A stretch of 5,118 nt of DNA from Candidatus Woesearchaeota archaeon (GCA_007117145.1 SKHC01000071.1:1-5118); one strand, 5' to 3'; numbered from the stretch's first letter, positions 1-4,417 are shown. Numbers and translations are program-made. The notes: a model not told the origin generated them from the letters alone.

Positions 1-109
1 AAAAAAAAAAACAGAAATTTTACAGGAATAAATAATAACTATACGTTTATGAAGCAATATTATGTTATATTTATATAAGTTTTTATTAATATAATGCAAA
101 ATAGCAATA

Positions 110-118
110 TTTATATAG
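110..118 (+). promoter_or_regulatory. TATA box of the winged-helix gene
   Basis: The run TTTATATAG lies about 50 nt before the ATG at 164. A start site about 25 nt downstream would leave a leader of roughly 25 nt that contains the Shine-Dalgarno at 155-159. A second, similar AT-rich run (TTTATATAAG, about 70-79) lies upstream and could be an alternative promoter. The rest of 1-109 holds an A-tract (1-11) and otherwise nothing I recognise. Confidence 0.5.
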
Positions 119-154
119 TTATGAACCGATTTGTGATTCCGAAAGCATAGAGAT

Positions 155-159
155 GAGGT
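155..159 (+). promoter_or_regulatory. Shine-Dalgarno GAGGT of the winged-helix gene
   Basis: GAGGT ends 4 nt before the ATG at 164 and fits the 3' end of archaeal 16S rRNA. It supports this start codon. Most other protein genes here lack such a site and look leaderless, so this gene is in the leadered minority. Confidence 0.6.
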
Positions 160-163
160 AAAA

Positions 164-1045
164 ATGAGTTTTATTAGTGAAATAGAGGGTAGAATAAAGA
201 AGGTCTTAAAGAATGGACCAAAAACCACTAGGCAAGTCTCTGATCAGTTAAAAATTAACTGGGTGACTGCTGACAAATACTTAAACTATTTAGAATCTTT
301 TGACGTGGTAAAATCAGAGAAACAAAAAAGGAAAGTGTATTATTTAAAAGAAAAAAACAATTTCTTCCAAATACCCTTAAGAGAAGAGCAAGAGAGAATA
401 ATTAAGAAAATATATCAAGTAATCACAGAAACAGAGAAAGTTACAAAAACGCAAGCACAAAAAATATTATTCGAAGTAAACTTGAAGCTAAAATTGAATC
501 TGCCAGTGGGATGGTATAAATATGGACCAATAACGATAATGCCATACAGTGAAGAGCATGCAAGCGAACACGAATTTTCAAGTAAAGAAATAAAATTTAT
601 CAAAGAAACTACTAAAGAATACGCAAAGAAAGACAATTTCGACTTAGAAGAGTACATCTACAGAAAAGAAGAAAATGATTTGTATCTCATAAAAAAACAG
701 ATACAAAAAGAAAAAGAAAACGTGAACATATTACTTATGGACTTGATAAACCAAGTCCCAGAAACTGTAAGAGAAATTACAACGCTTTATGCTAGAAGTG
801 TTATGACTATTGGTTGGAATCATAAAACGCGAGAATTATTCAACGACCTTTGGAAGCTTATAGCGAAACATAGATTCCAACAAGACTTAACACCATTCTT
901 TGAATACGACATCTCAACGTACTTCGATGATGAAGCTTTTGAATCAGAGTTGCGAGCAGATATTAAAAACTTGATAATCAACTACGCTGATTCAAAGCAT
1001 TCTCAGGATACGTTATATCAAACACTTGTGAAGCGTAAGAAATAA
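164..1045 (+). CDS. Winged-helix protein with possible Panacea-like middle region
   Basis: This 293-residue protein is rich in Lys and Glu and has no signal peptide or membrane helix. Residues about 5-62 read as a winged helix-turn-helix: a first helix, GPKTTRQVSDQLKIN as the HTH entry, a recognition helix around 33-45 (WVTADKYLNYLES), then a basic beta-wing ending KVYYLK. This suggests a DNA-binding regulator. The middle part (about 95-165) contains KTQAQKILFEVN followed by LPVGWYKYGPITIMPY and then helices. The order 'qKiLF ... yGPi' recalls the Panacea (DUF4065) antitoxin fold, but the match is from memory and weak. The C-terminal third (about 180-293) is helical and unrecognised. Its 3' end overlaps the convergent PIN gene by 68 bp. 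A regulatory or antitoxin role is inference. The GAGGT site supports the start. Confidence 0.7.
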   Translation: MSFISEIEGRIKKVLKNGPKTTRQVSDQLKINWVTADKYLNYLESFDVVKSEKQKRKVYYLKEKNNFFQIPLREEQERIIKKIYQVITETEKVTKTQAQKILFEVNLKLKLNLPVGWYKYGPITIMPYSEEHASEHEFSSKEIKFIKETTKEYAKKDNFDLEEYIYRKEENDLYLIKKQIQKEKENVNILLMDLINQVPETVREITTLYARSVMTIGWNHKTRELFNDLWKLIAKHRFQQDLTPFFEYDISTYFDDEAFESELRADIKNLIINYADSKHSQDTLYQTLVKRKK

Positions 1046-1391
1046 ATCCTTTGTCTAAAGTTACTATCACATCAGACTTACTCTTAATTGCAAGCATTAA
1101 ATGAAGCTCATCTTGCCAATGACTAGTTTTTTGCTTTGCTAATAACGTGTCCTTTGAAGAATGACTCACAAAATAAAACTTACCCTTATTCTTAAACTGT
1201 TGCAATAACAAAGTTAAATGAACCTCATCTAGGTATCTTTTAAATTCAGATCTAGTCCAACTAGACAAAACTATTTCAAACTCACAATTCCAACCCTTAC
1301 TAAAAAAATCAAATATTAACGCCTTTTCCTCTTCTAAAGACTCATCTTTTAACAGTCTAAGGAATACATTCGTATCGACATATATTTTCAT
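978..1391 (-). CDS. PIN-domain ribonuclease (VapC-like)
   Basis: This is a 137-residue protein, the usual length for a single PIN domain (VapC-type toxins are about 120-145). The fold starts at once with MKIYVDTNVFLRLL, placing the first metal-binding Asp at D6. The other expected acidic residues are E49 (in WTRSEF), D94 (in WQDELHLMLAIKS) and D113 (in VIVTLDKGF), so the Mg-dependent RNase site looks complete. VapC enzymes cleave tRNA, rRNA or mRNA and are held by a small antitoxin, usually encoded just upstream. No convincing antitoxin gene is present; only a 30-codon frame overlaps its start. The gene ends inside the 3' end of the convergent winged-helix gene. A TTTTTAAA box centred 27 nt before the ATG suggests a leaderless transcript. 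It could also be a housekeeping PIN nuclease rather than a toxin. Confidence 0.82.
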   Translation of the reverse strand: MKIYVDTNVFLRLLKDESLEEEKALIFDFFSKGWNCEFEIVLSSWTRSEFKRYLDEVHLTLLLQQFKNKGKFYFVSHSSKDTLLAKQKTSHWQDELHLMLAIKSKSDVIVTLDKGFISYASQVFDITYPENALNQRS

Positions 1392-1449
1392 AATGCGTAA
1401 TAATGCTAATTTGTTTAAAAACTTCTCCTCTATAATTGTCCAGTGCCAT
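1357..1449 (-). CDS. Possible 30-residue ORF overlapping the PIN gene start
   Basis: This small frame starts MALDNYRGEV and ends in TAG inside the PIN gene, in another frame. A TATAAAAC box lies about 33 nt before its ATG (1485-1478), which would give a very short leader. It occupies the place where a VapB-type antitoxin is usually found but is far too short for a normal one (70-90 residues). In the same frame there are no stops back to the TAA near 1496, and the codons there read as plausible protein without a standard start. It may be an antitoxin remnant, a short leader ORF, or chance. Weakly supported. Confidence 0.2.
   Translation of the reverse strand: MALDNYRGEVFKQISIITHYENICRYECIP
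1413..1422 (-). promoter_or_regulatory. TATA box of the PIN gene
   Basis: On the minus strand this reads GTTTTTAAAC, centred 27 nt before the ATG at 1391, the spacing expected for a leaderless archaeal transcript. Purine-rich GAGGAGAAG just upstream could serve as a BRE-like element. That GAGGAG is about 30 nt from the ATG, too far to be its ribosome binding site. Confidence 0.5.
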
Positions 1450-1477
1450 AACTTGGTATTCTCGATATTTTGCTCTA

Positions 1478-1485
1478 GTTTTATA
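1478..1485 (-). promoter_or_regulatory. Second TATA-like box upstream of the PIN gene
   Basis: The minus strand reads TATAAAAC, directly behind the triple stop of the TspO-like gene. It would start transcription near 1456, just before the 30-codon frame at 1449, and give the PIN gene a leader of about 65 nt. It competes with the box at 1422-1413 as the PIN promoter. Confidence 0.35.
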
Positions 1486-1494
1486 GCGCGTAAT

Positions 1495-1503
1495 TTATCA
1501 CTA
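1495..1503 (-). other. Triple tandem stop TAG-TGA-TAA
   Basis: Three different stop codons stand in a row at the true end of the TspO-like reading frame (TAG 1503-1501, TGA 1500-1498, TAA 1497-1495). The frame is the one that continues through the internal TAA at 1663-1665. In AT-rich DNA this may be chance. Confidence 0.8.
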
Positions 1504-1662
1504 TTTCTTAAAAGCTATGAAGATTATTGTTAGAATAAATATTAGAATTGATGCTGAAGCTGTAAGTATAACTGAGAAGTATTCACCATTAAATACTGTT
1601 AAGTGTTTATACACAATACCTGCGTAAGCCCAAACAAGAACTAGAAGGTACGGTATATTTTT
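1501..1662 (-). pseudogene. C-terminal part of the TspO/MBR-like protein behind an in-frame TAA
   Basis: Reading straight on after the TAA at 1663-1665, the same frame stays open for 53 codons to TAG at 1503-1501. It encodes KNIPYLLVLVWAYAGIVYKH, then a second hydrophobic helix ending IIFIAFKK. Tryptophan-rich sensory proteins of this subfamily have such a C-terminal segment (a Tyr/Leu/Val helix with WA..GI), so this is the missing tail of the upstream gene and not a separate gene. It has no start codon of its own in a sensible place. The split is a single nonsense codon and not a frameshift. Together the two parts give 242 amino acids plus the stop position, close to the family's usual 240-270. 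It may be a recent nonsense mutation, a sequencing or assembly error, or readthrough. Confidence 0.8.
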
Positions 1663-2232
1663 TTAATGTAAACCTGTAATTATGGCGATAAGACCTGCAA
1701 CTATTAACATGATAACTGTCCAGACACTATCGCTAATACCAAAACCTTTCCAACCTATACTTACTAAGTAAGCTGTGACGTTAGCTACTAAAGCTACTGT
1801 TATCCAACCAAAATAAACGCCAAAGACGTTTGATAAAACCTTATCTTTTCTAAAAACAACACTAGTTATTTTAATTAATGAATACAAAAGAGTTATCATA
1901 AACATAACTGAGAGCAATATTTGGTTGTAGTGCCAGCTAAAAATCCAAAATATGTTAGCTAAAGAACTGATTATAAAGTAAAAACCGACTTTATCCATTA
2001 GTGAACGTTTAACTTTGCCAAAAACTCCAAACTGATACAAAACGTAAAAACCAAGCAATAAGTATATTAGGCCCCATATAGAAAACGTCAAGCCAGCAGG
2101 AGCGAACAAATCAGGGTATGACTCAGAAACCGCTCCAGTGGTTTGGTTGTTAATTGGCAAGTAATTAGCTAAAAAGTTTACTAAAACAACTAGTAGGTAA
2201 GATATGGCAACCAAAACACGAATGAATTTCAT
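1663..2232 (-). CDS. TspO/MBR-family tryptophan-rich membrane protein, shortened by internal TAA
   Basis: This 189-residue integral membrane protein has six helices at about 5-25, 47-68, 82-100, 104-124, 135-157 and 168-188. The segment LPINNQTTGAVSESYPDLFA followed by PAGLTFSIWGLIYLL is characteristic of the tryptophan-rich sensory protein (TspO/MBR-related) subfamily. Further Trp residues occur at 96, 100, 143, 161 and 171. TspO relatives bind porphyrins or other hydrophobic ligands; the exact role in archaea is not established. The product ends at TAA 1663-1665, but the family continues, and the continuation is found in the same frame down to 1501. The shortened form therefore lacks two helices and may not function. 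A TATATA box 26-27 nt before the ATG and no Shine-Dalgarno suggest a leaderless message. The NUDIX gene lies upstream on the same strand, 45 bp away. Confidence 0.85.
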   Translation of the reverse strand: MKFIRVLVAISYLLVVLVNFLANYLPINNQTTGAVSESYPDLFAPAGLTFSIWGLIYLLLGFYVLYQFGVFGKVKRSLMDKVGFYFIISSLANIFWIFSWHYNQILLSVMFMITLLYSLIKITSVVFRKDKVLSNVFGVYFGWITVALVANVTAYLVSIGWKGFGISDSVWTVIMLIVAGLIAIITGLH

Positions 2233-2255
2233 TATAATAATTGGTTAAATCAAGT

Positions 2256-2261
2256 TATATA
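2256..2261 (-). promoter_or_regulatory. TATA box of the TspO-like gene
   Basis: TATATA is centred about 26 nt before the ATG at 2232, placing the transcript start at or next to the start codon. The palindrome CTAAAATGATTTTAG (2267-2281) sits 5 bp upstream, where BRE/TFB would contact, and overlaps the stop codon of the NUDIX gene. Confidence 0.5.
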
Positions 2262-2266
2262 GTTTT

Positions 2267-2281
2267 CTAAAATGATTTTAG
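2267..2281. repeat. Small palindrome CTAAAATGATTTTAG
   Basis: Two perfect 7-bp arms flank a central G. It straddles the NUDIX stop codon and lies directly before the TATA box of the TspO-like gene. It may be an operator or a weak hairpin at the end of the NUDIX message. In DNA this AT-rich, chance is a real alternative. Confidence 0.35.
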
Positions 2282-2691
2282 TTAACTATTTTGTGTGTTT
2301 TATTTATCGCTTCTTTATTATTTGGGTATTTTAAATGTTTTAAAGCTTCATCCTTACTTAACCATTTATACTCGCTATGCTCATCTGAAATAGTTGGTTC
2401 AAAACTTTGTTTGACTTCAAAACTAAATGTGAACTCAGTATAGTAAAAACCTTCTTGCTCAAACTGACCTTTTTTTATTATGTCACTACTTTTAACTACA
2501 TCTTCTTTCTTGAGATTTAACTCTTCATTTAACTCTCTCCACGCAACGTTTTTTAATGATGTATCTCCCTCTTCATACCCACCTGTAACGCTCTGCCAAA
2601 AATCTCCTCCAGAACTAATCCTTTTTAATATTAAAAACCTTAAAGGATTGGTTTTATAAACGACGCATTCCAATTGTATTGGTAATCTCAT
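2278..2691 (-). CDS. NUDIX hydrolase, NudB-like (dihydroneopterin triphosphate diphosphatase type)
   Basis: The protein has 137 residues, a normal single-NUDIX length. The NUDIX box begins at G37-G38 (FWQSVTGGYEEGD) and ends RELNEELNL with R52, E53, E56 and E57 in place for metal binding. The entry FWQSVTG and the C-terminal EHSEYKWL (E104-L111) plus PNNKEAI (123-129) match what I remember of E. coli NudB, which removes pyrophosphate from dihydroneopterin triphosphate; NudB can also hydrolyse dATP. One oddity: the usual 'GE' acid is D43, and eight residues instead of seven separate it from R52, so the box deviates slightly from GX5EX7REUXEEXGU. Substrate is inferred, and a general NTP pyrophosphatase is possible. 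The palindrome at 2703-2723 covers its promoter, and the start is placed 27 nt behind a TTTTTTAAAC box, suggesting a leaderless message. Confidence 0.88.
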   Translation of the reverse strand: MRLPIQLECVVYKTNPLRFLILKRISSGGDFWQSVTGGYEEGDTSLKNVAWRELNEELNLKKEDVVKSSDIIKKGQFEQEGFYYTEFTFSFEVKQSFEPTISDEHSEYKWLSKDEALKHLKYPNNKEAINKTHKIVN

Positions 2692-2702
2692 AATACAAGT
2701 TG

Positions 2703-2723
2703 TTTTTTAAACTGTTTAAAAAA
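2703..2723. promoter_or_regulatory. Perfect 10-1-10 palindrome at the NUDIX promoter
   Basis: The arms TTTTTTAAAC (2703-2712) and GTTTAAAAAA (2714-2723) are exact reverse complements around T2713. Read on the minus strand, the 2723-2714 arm is a TTTTTTAAAC TATA box centred 27 nt before the NUDIX ATG. The other arm is the same box facing the plus strand, toward the gene at 2819. It may be a bidirectional core promoter or a repressor operator laid over the TATA box. The rest of 2724-2818 is AT-rich and holds only the plus-strand TATA-like run near 2780-2789. Confidence 0.5.
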
Positions 2724-2779
2724 GTTTTCGAAATATGTAATTTGTTATAACAATGATTATATATTTGTAATGCTTTCTC

Positions 2780-2789
2780 GTTATTATAC
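2780..2789 (+). promoter_or_regulatory. Possible TATA box of the 107-residue protein gene
   Basis: GTTATTATAC is centred about 33 nt before the ATG at 2819, which would leave a leader of about 7 nt. No Shine-Dalgarno is visible before this ATG. Confidence 0.35.
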
Positions 2790-2818
2790 AAGATTTACTT
2801 GTATGTGGGCTGAATTAT

Positions 2819-3142
2819 ATGAATAATAACTTAATAACAAGGAAAAACCTTGAAGATAACGAATACATACACGTTCAAACAACATCTAACTTAAAACTAT
2901 ACGCAAAGGAAAACCATAGGCTAATTGTAGAAAACCACAAAGACCACAAAGACTTATACATGATTCGCAGATACTTTTCTGCACATAACATGAACAATAT
3001 GAGCTATGAAGATTTAAACGAAAAGATTCAACTAGACTTGTTTTACAATAAACCACATTTCGATAATACAAAGAACTTAGAGAAGTACTTAACATCACCA
3101 CATCGGACAATTTCGAAGGATTTACGGGATTTATCTAATTAA
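2819..3142 (+). CDS. Unrecognised small soluble protein
   Basis: I do not recognise this 107-residue protein. It is hydrophilic, rich in Asn, Asp, Lys, His and Tyr, has no Cys or Trp and shows no signal peptide or membrane helix. The middle reads as helical (MIRRYFSAHNMNNMSYEDLN). A 9-bp tandem duplication (CCACAAAGA twice, 2935-2952) encodes the His-Lys-Asp repeat at about 40-45. Codon use matches its neighbours, which supports a real gene, as does the lack of stops over 107 codons in AT-rich DNA. It is followed after 31 bp by the metallopeptidase gene on the same strand, and the two may be co-transcribed. No function can be assigned. Confidence 0.6.
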   Translation: MNNNLITRKNLEDNEYIHVQTTSNLKLYAKENHRLIVENHKDHKDLYMIRRYFSAHNMNNMSYEDLNEKIQLDLFYNKPHFDNTKNLEKYLTSPHRTISKDLRDLSN

Positions 3143-3173
3143 CGTTTTAAGCAAGTTATACCTTATTTTGATT

Positions 3174-4010
3174 ATGACTAATGACTTAGACCCATTATAT
3201 AATCATCCAAACGTAATTGGAGAGGTTGAAAGCTTACTTGAATACAAGCTCTGGGAGATTGGAAAGCTAGAAAAGAAAAATGGGCCATTCAAATCACTCA
3301 GACAAGTAAAAAAAGAAGGCTTCAATGCAGTAGATGACTTCCTAGGAACTCACGAATATAAAAAGCCAAGTGTAAAGAAACACGGACTTCTAAACCTTGG
3401 CAAATACGAAACTGCCATGATTATCGGCATACCCTTAACAGCTGGAGTCTTATACGATGCAGGAACACAGCTCATGTTTGAGAGTATGCAGTTTATGACG
3501 CTTGTAAAACTTGGAATAGGCTCAAAGCTTGCAGGAGTTGTCGGCTCAAATTTAAAGATGTACTCAGACAGGAAAGATCAAGCTTTCTACAAACCCTCTT
3601 TTAACCAAATAGTTGTGCCAAGAGATATTCAAAAAAGGCAGTTAAACGCGATAGCTCACGAATACACGCACAGCATACAAATTCAAAAAGGGCTTGACCA
3701 ATTTAAAAGCAGGGCATACCTAGAGGGCCATGCAAGAGGCGTAGATTACCATGTGAGTAGAAGAGAATTTGATATAGAAGCGTTGAAAGAAAGCGTTGAG
3801 ATGAGCTTATCTAGCCTTAAAAGGGTGTACTCGCATTTTGCTTTACTGCAAAACAAAAACACTGACCCTTCACTTACTATGCCTCTTAGAAAATACGACC
3901 ACTTAGGCAGGATAGAAGAAGGCTTAATATCTCACCACGACCTAGGATGCGCACTATTTTTCTTAAGAGAAAAACAAGAAGGCCTAGACATATACAGAAC
4001 ACATAGTTAG
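3174..4010 (+). CDS. Membrane-associated HExxH zinc metallopeptidase (gluzincin-like)
   Basis: The protein has 278 residues from ATG 3174. A TTG in the same frame at 3168 would add two residues, but the ATG is preferred because a TTTTAAG box is centred 26 nt before it; no Shine-Dalgarno is seen for either. The zincin motif is NAIAHEYTHSIQ, with zinc ligands H162 and H166 and catalytic E163. Eighteen residues on, E184 in AYLEGHARG is the likely third ligand, the spacing expected of a gluzincin. Before it, about 79-97 and 104-124 are hydrophobic (AMIIGIPLTAGVLY and the LVKLGIGSKLAGVV stretch), suggesting membrane attachment. The N-terminal 75 residues are charged and unrecognised. I cannot place it in a named peptidase family or name a substrate. 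It lies 31 bp behind the 107-residue gene and ends 8 nt before a strong hairpin. Confidence 0.78.
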   Translation: MTNDLDPLYNHPNVIGEVESLLEYKLWEIGKLEKKNGPFKSLRQVKKEGFNAVDDFLGTHEYKKPSVKKHGLLNLGKYETAMIIGIPLTAGVLYDAGTQLMFESMQFMTLVKLGIGSKLAGVVGSNLKMYSDRKDQAFYKPSFNQIVVPRDIQKRQLNAIAHEYTHSIQIQKGLDQFKSRAYLEGHARGVDYHVSRREFDIEALKESVEMSLSSLKRVYSHFALLQNKNTDPSLTMPLRKYDHLGRIEEGLISHHDLGCALFFLREKQEGLDIYRTHS

Positions 4011-4018
4011 AAGAGAAA

Positions 4019-4053
4019 GCCCAAAAAACCCCCTTTCACAGGGGGTTTAGGGC
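4019..4053. terminator. Bidirectional hairpin terminator between convergent units
   Basis: The inner stem AAACCCCCT (4026-4034) and AGGGGGTTT (4040-4048) is a perfect 9-bp pair with loop TTCAC. An outer GCCC/GGGC pair (4019-4022 with 4050-4053) extends it across a small A-rich internal loop. On the minus strand the G run is followed by T6, giving a classic terminator shape 10 nt after tRNA-Glu. On the plus strand it lies 8 nt after the metallopeptidase stop. Archaeal termination relies mainly on T-tracts, so the minus direction is the better supported one. It is far more GC-rich than its surroundings. Confidence 0.75.
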
Positions 4054-4062
4054 AGTTATTTA

Positions 4063-4137
4063 TGCTCCATCCGGGATTCGAACCCGAGTCTTTGCCTCGA
4101 AAGGGCAAAATGATTGGCCGGACTACACCAATGGAGC
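4063..4137 (-). tRNA. tRNA-Glu (UUC)
   Basis: This 75-nt gene folds into a complete cloverleaf. The acceptor stem is GCTCCAT/ATGGAGC with discriminator A73, the anticodon stem TTGCC/GGCAA with loop CTTTCGA (anticodon TTC), and the T-arm CTCGGGTTCGAATCCCGG. The D-arm GTGTAGTCCGGCCAATC is typical of archaeal tRNA-Glu. No intron and no encoded CCA. It is the last gene of the Gly-Ile-Glu operon, with a 10-nt gap after tRNA-Ile, and decodes GAA and GAG. Confidence 0.96.
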
Positions 4138-4147
4138 ACTTAATGAA

Positions 4148-4256
4148 TGGGCCTGGGGAGATTTGAACTCCCGACCACTGGCTCACTTAAGAGCATTCTA
4201 TATTCGAAACGCAGCCATATAAGACCAGCGCTCCAACCAGACTAAGCTACAGGCCC
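4148..4256 (-). tRNA. tRNA-Ile (UAU) with intron
   Basis: The gene spans 109 nt, 75 after removal of a 34-nt intron. The acceptor stem is GGGCCTG/CAGGCCC with A73, the D-stem GCTT/GAGC and the T-arm GGGAGTTCAAATCTCCC. The anticodon stem is CTGGT/GCCAG, and the spliced loop is CTTATAA, so the anticodon is TAT with T33 before it. The body resembles archaeal tRNA-Ile(GAU) in the acceptor stem and D-arm, with a different wobble base. UAU would read AUA directly. Most archaea read AUA with a CAU tRNA modified to agmatidine by TiaS; UAU tRNAs are known from memory only in a few lineages such as Nanoarchaeum and Korarchaeum. No CCA is encoded. It sits 6 nt after tRNA-Gly. Confidence 0.92.
4184..4217 (-). 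other. tRNA-Ile intron at 37/38 (34 nt, BHB)
   Basis: The junctions fit a canonical bulge-helix-bulge. The anticodon stem is the outer helix. CTTA (32-35) pairs with TAAG near the intron end as the 4-bp central helix. The 3-nt bulges are TA|T on the 5' side and TG|A on the 3' side, each cut after the second base. Inside the intron GCGTTT pairs with GAATGC. Removal restores a 7-nt anticodon loop. Confidence 0.88.
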
Positions 4257-4262
4257 AGTCAA

Positions 4263-4366
4263 TGCGGAAGACGGGACTTCCGACAATAAACCATCACAGT
4301 TATAGAGTTTCGAACCCGTGTCACAGCCTTGGCAAGGCCGTATAATAACCACTATACTACTTCCGC
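4263..4366 (-). tRNA. tRNA-Gly (GCC) with a T-loop intron
   Basis: The gene spans 104 nt, 72 after removal of a 32-nt intron. The acceptor stem is GCGGAAG/CTTCCGC with A73. The anticodon stem CGGCC/GGCTG carries the loop TTGCCAA (anticodon GCC). The D-arm is weak (GTAT with ATAC, or partly shifted). The T-stem ACGGG/CCCGT is intact only when the insert after TTCGAA is removed, giving the T-loop TTCGAAT. Unspliced, the T-arm is broken, so standard tRNA searches may miss or mis-edge this gene. It is first in the Gly-Ile-Glu operon and decodes GGC and GGU. Confidence 0.92.
4277..4308 (-). other. Non-canonical tRNA-Gly intron at 59/60 (32 nt, BHB)
   Basis: The insert sits between A59 and T60 of the T-loop. 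The outer helix is the T-stem ACGGG/CCCGT. TTCG of the T-loop pairs with CGGA at the intron's end (one G-U) as the 4-bp central helix. The bulges are AA|A and AG|T, exactly 3 nt each with the expected cut after base two. The inner stem is weak (about ATAA/TTAT). This is a textbook BHB at an unusual position, requiring a splicing endonuclease of broad specificity. Confidence 0.88.
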
Positions 4367-4392
4367 ATCAACCAGTAGAATATATGTTTCTC

Positions 4393-4400
4393 TTTTAAAA
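4393..4400 (-). promoter_or_regulatory. TATA box of the Gly-Ile-Glu tRNA operon
   Basis: The minus strand reads TTTTAAAA, centred about 30 nt before the first base of tRNA-Gly (4366), which allows a start site a few bases upstream of the tRNA. A CATATATTC run nearer the tRNA (about 18 nt away) is too close. The operon may also be reached by read-through from the membrane protein gene that ends at 4418 on the same strand. Confidence 0.5.
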
Positions 4401-4417
4401 GTTTCGAAATTTGACAG

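Noticed and set aside
52..118. Possible direct repeat GCAATATT with nearby TTTATATA runs
   Set aside because: The copies are short and in very AT-rich DNA; beyond giving candidate TATA boxes I see no structure that exceeds chance.
415..657. 80-codon open frame on the minus strand
   Set aside because: It lies wholly inside the winged-helix gene, reads as the antisense shadow of Lys/Glu-rich codons, and has no promoter or Shine-Dalgarno.
1663..1665. TAA as a recoded amino acid (pyrrolysine or selenocysteine)
   Set aside because: Pyrrolysine uses TAG and selenocysteine TGA; no known archaeal system inserts an amino acid at TAA. Mutation, error or plain readthrough is simpler.
2886..3110. 74-codon open frame on the minus strand
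   Set aside because: Antisense to the 107-residue gene, with an unusual Ser/Cys-rich composition unlike any other protein here; the plus-strand gene is better supported by position and promoter.
3168..3173. TTG as the start of the metallopeptidase
   Set aside because: An ATG two codons on has a TATA-like box at the leaderless distance, and neither start has a Shine-Dalgarno favouring TTG.
4277..4308. Integrated element or attachment site in the tRNA-Gly T-arm
   Set aside because: The insert is only 32 nt, there is no direct repeat of the tRNA end, and an exact BHB spans both junctions, so it is an intron.
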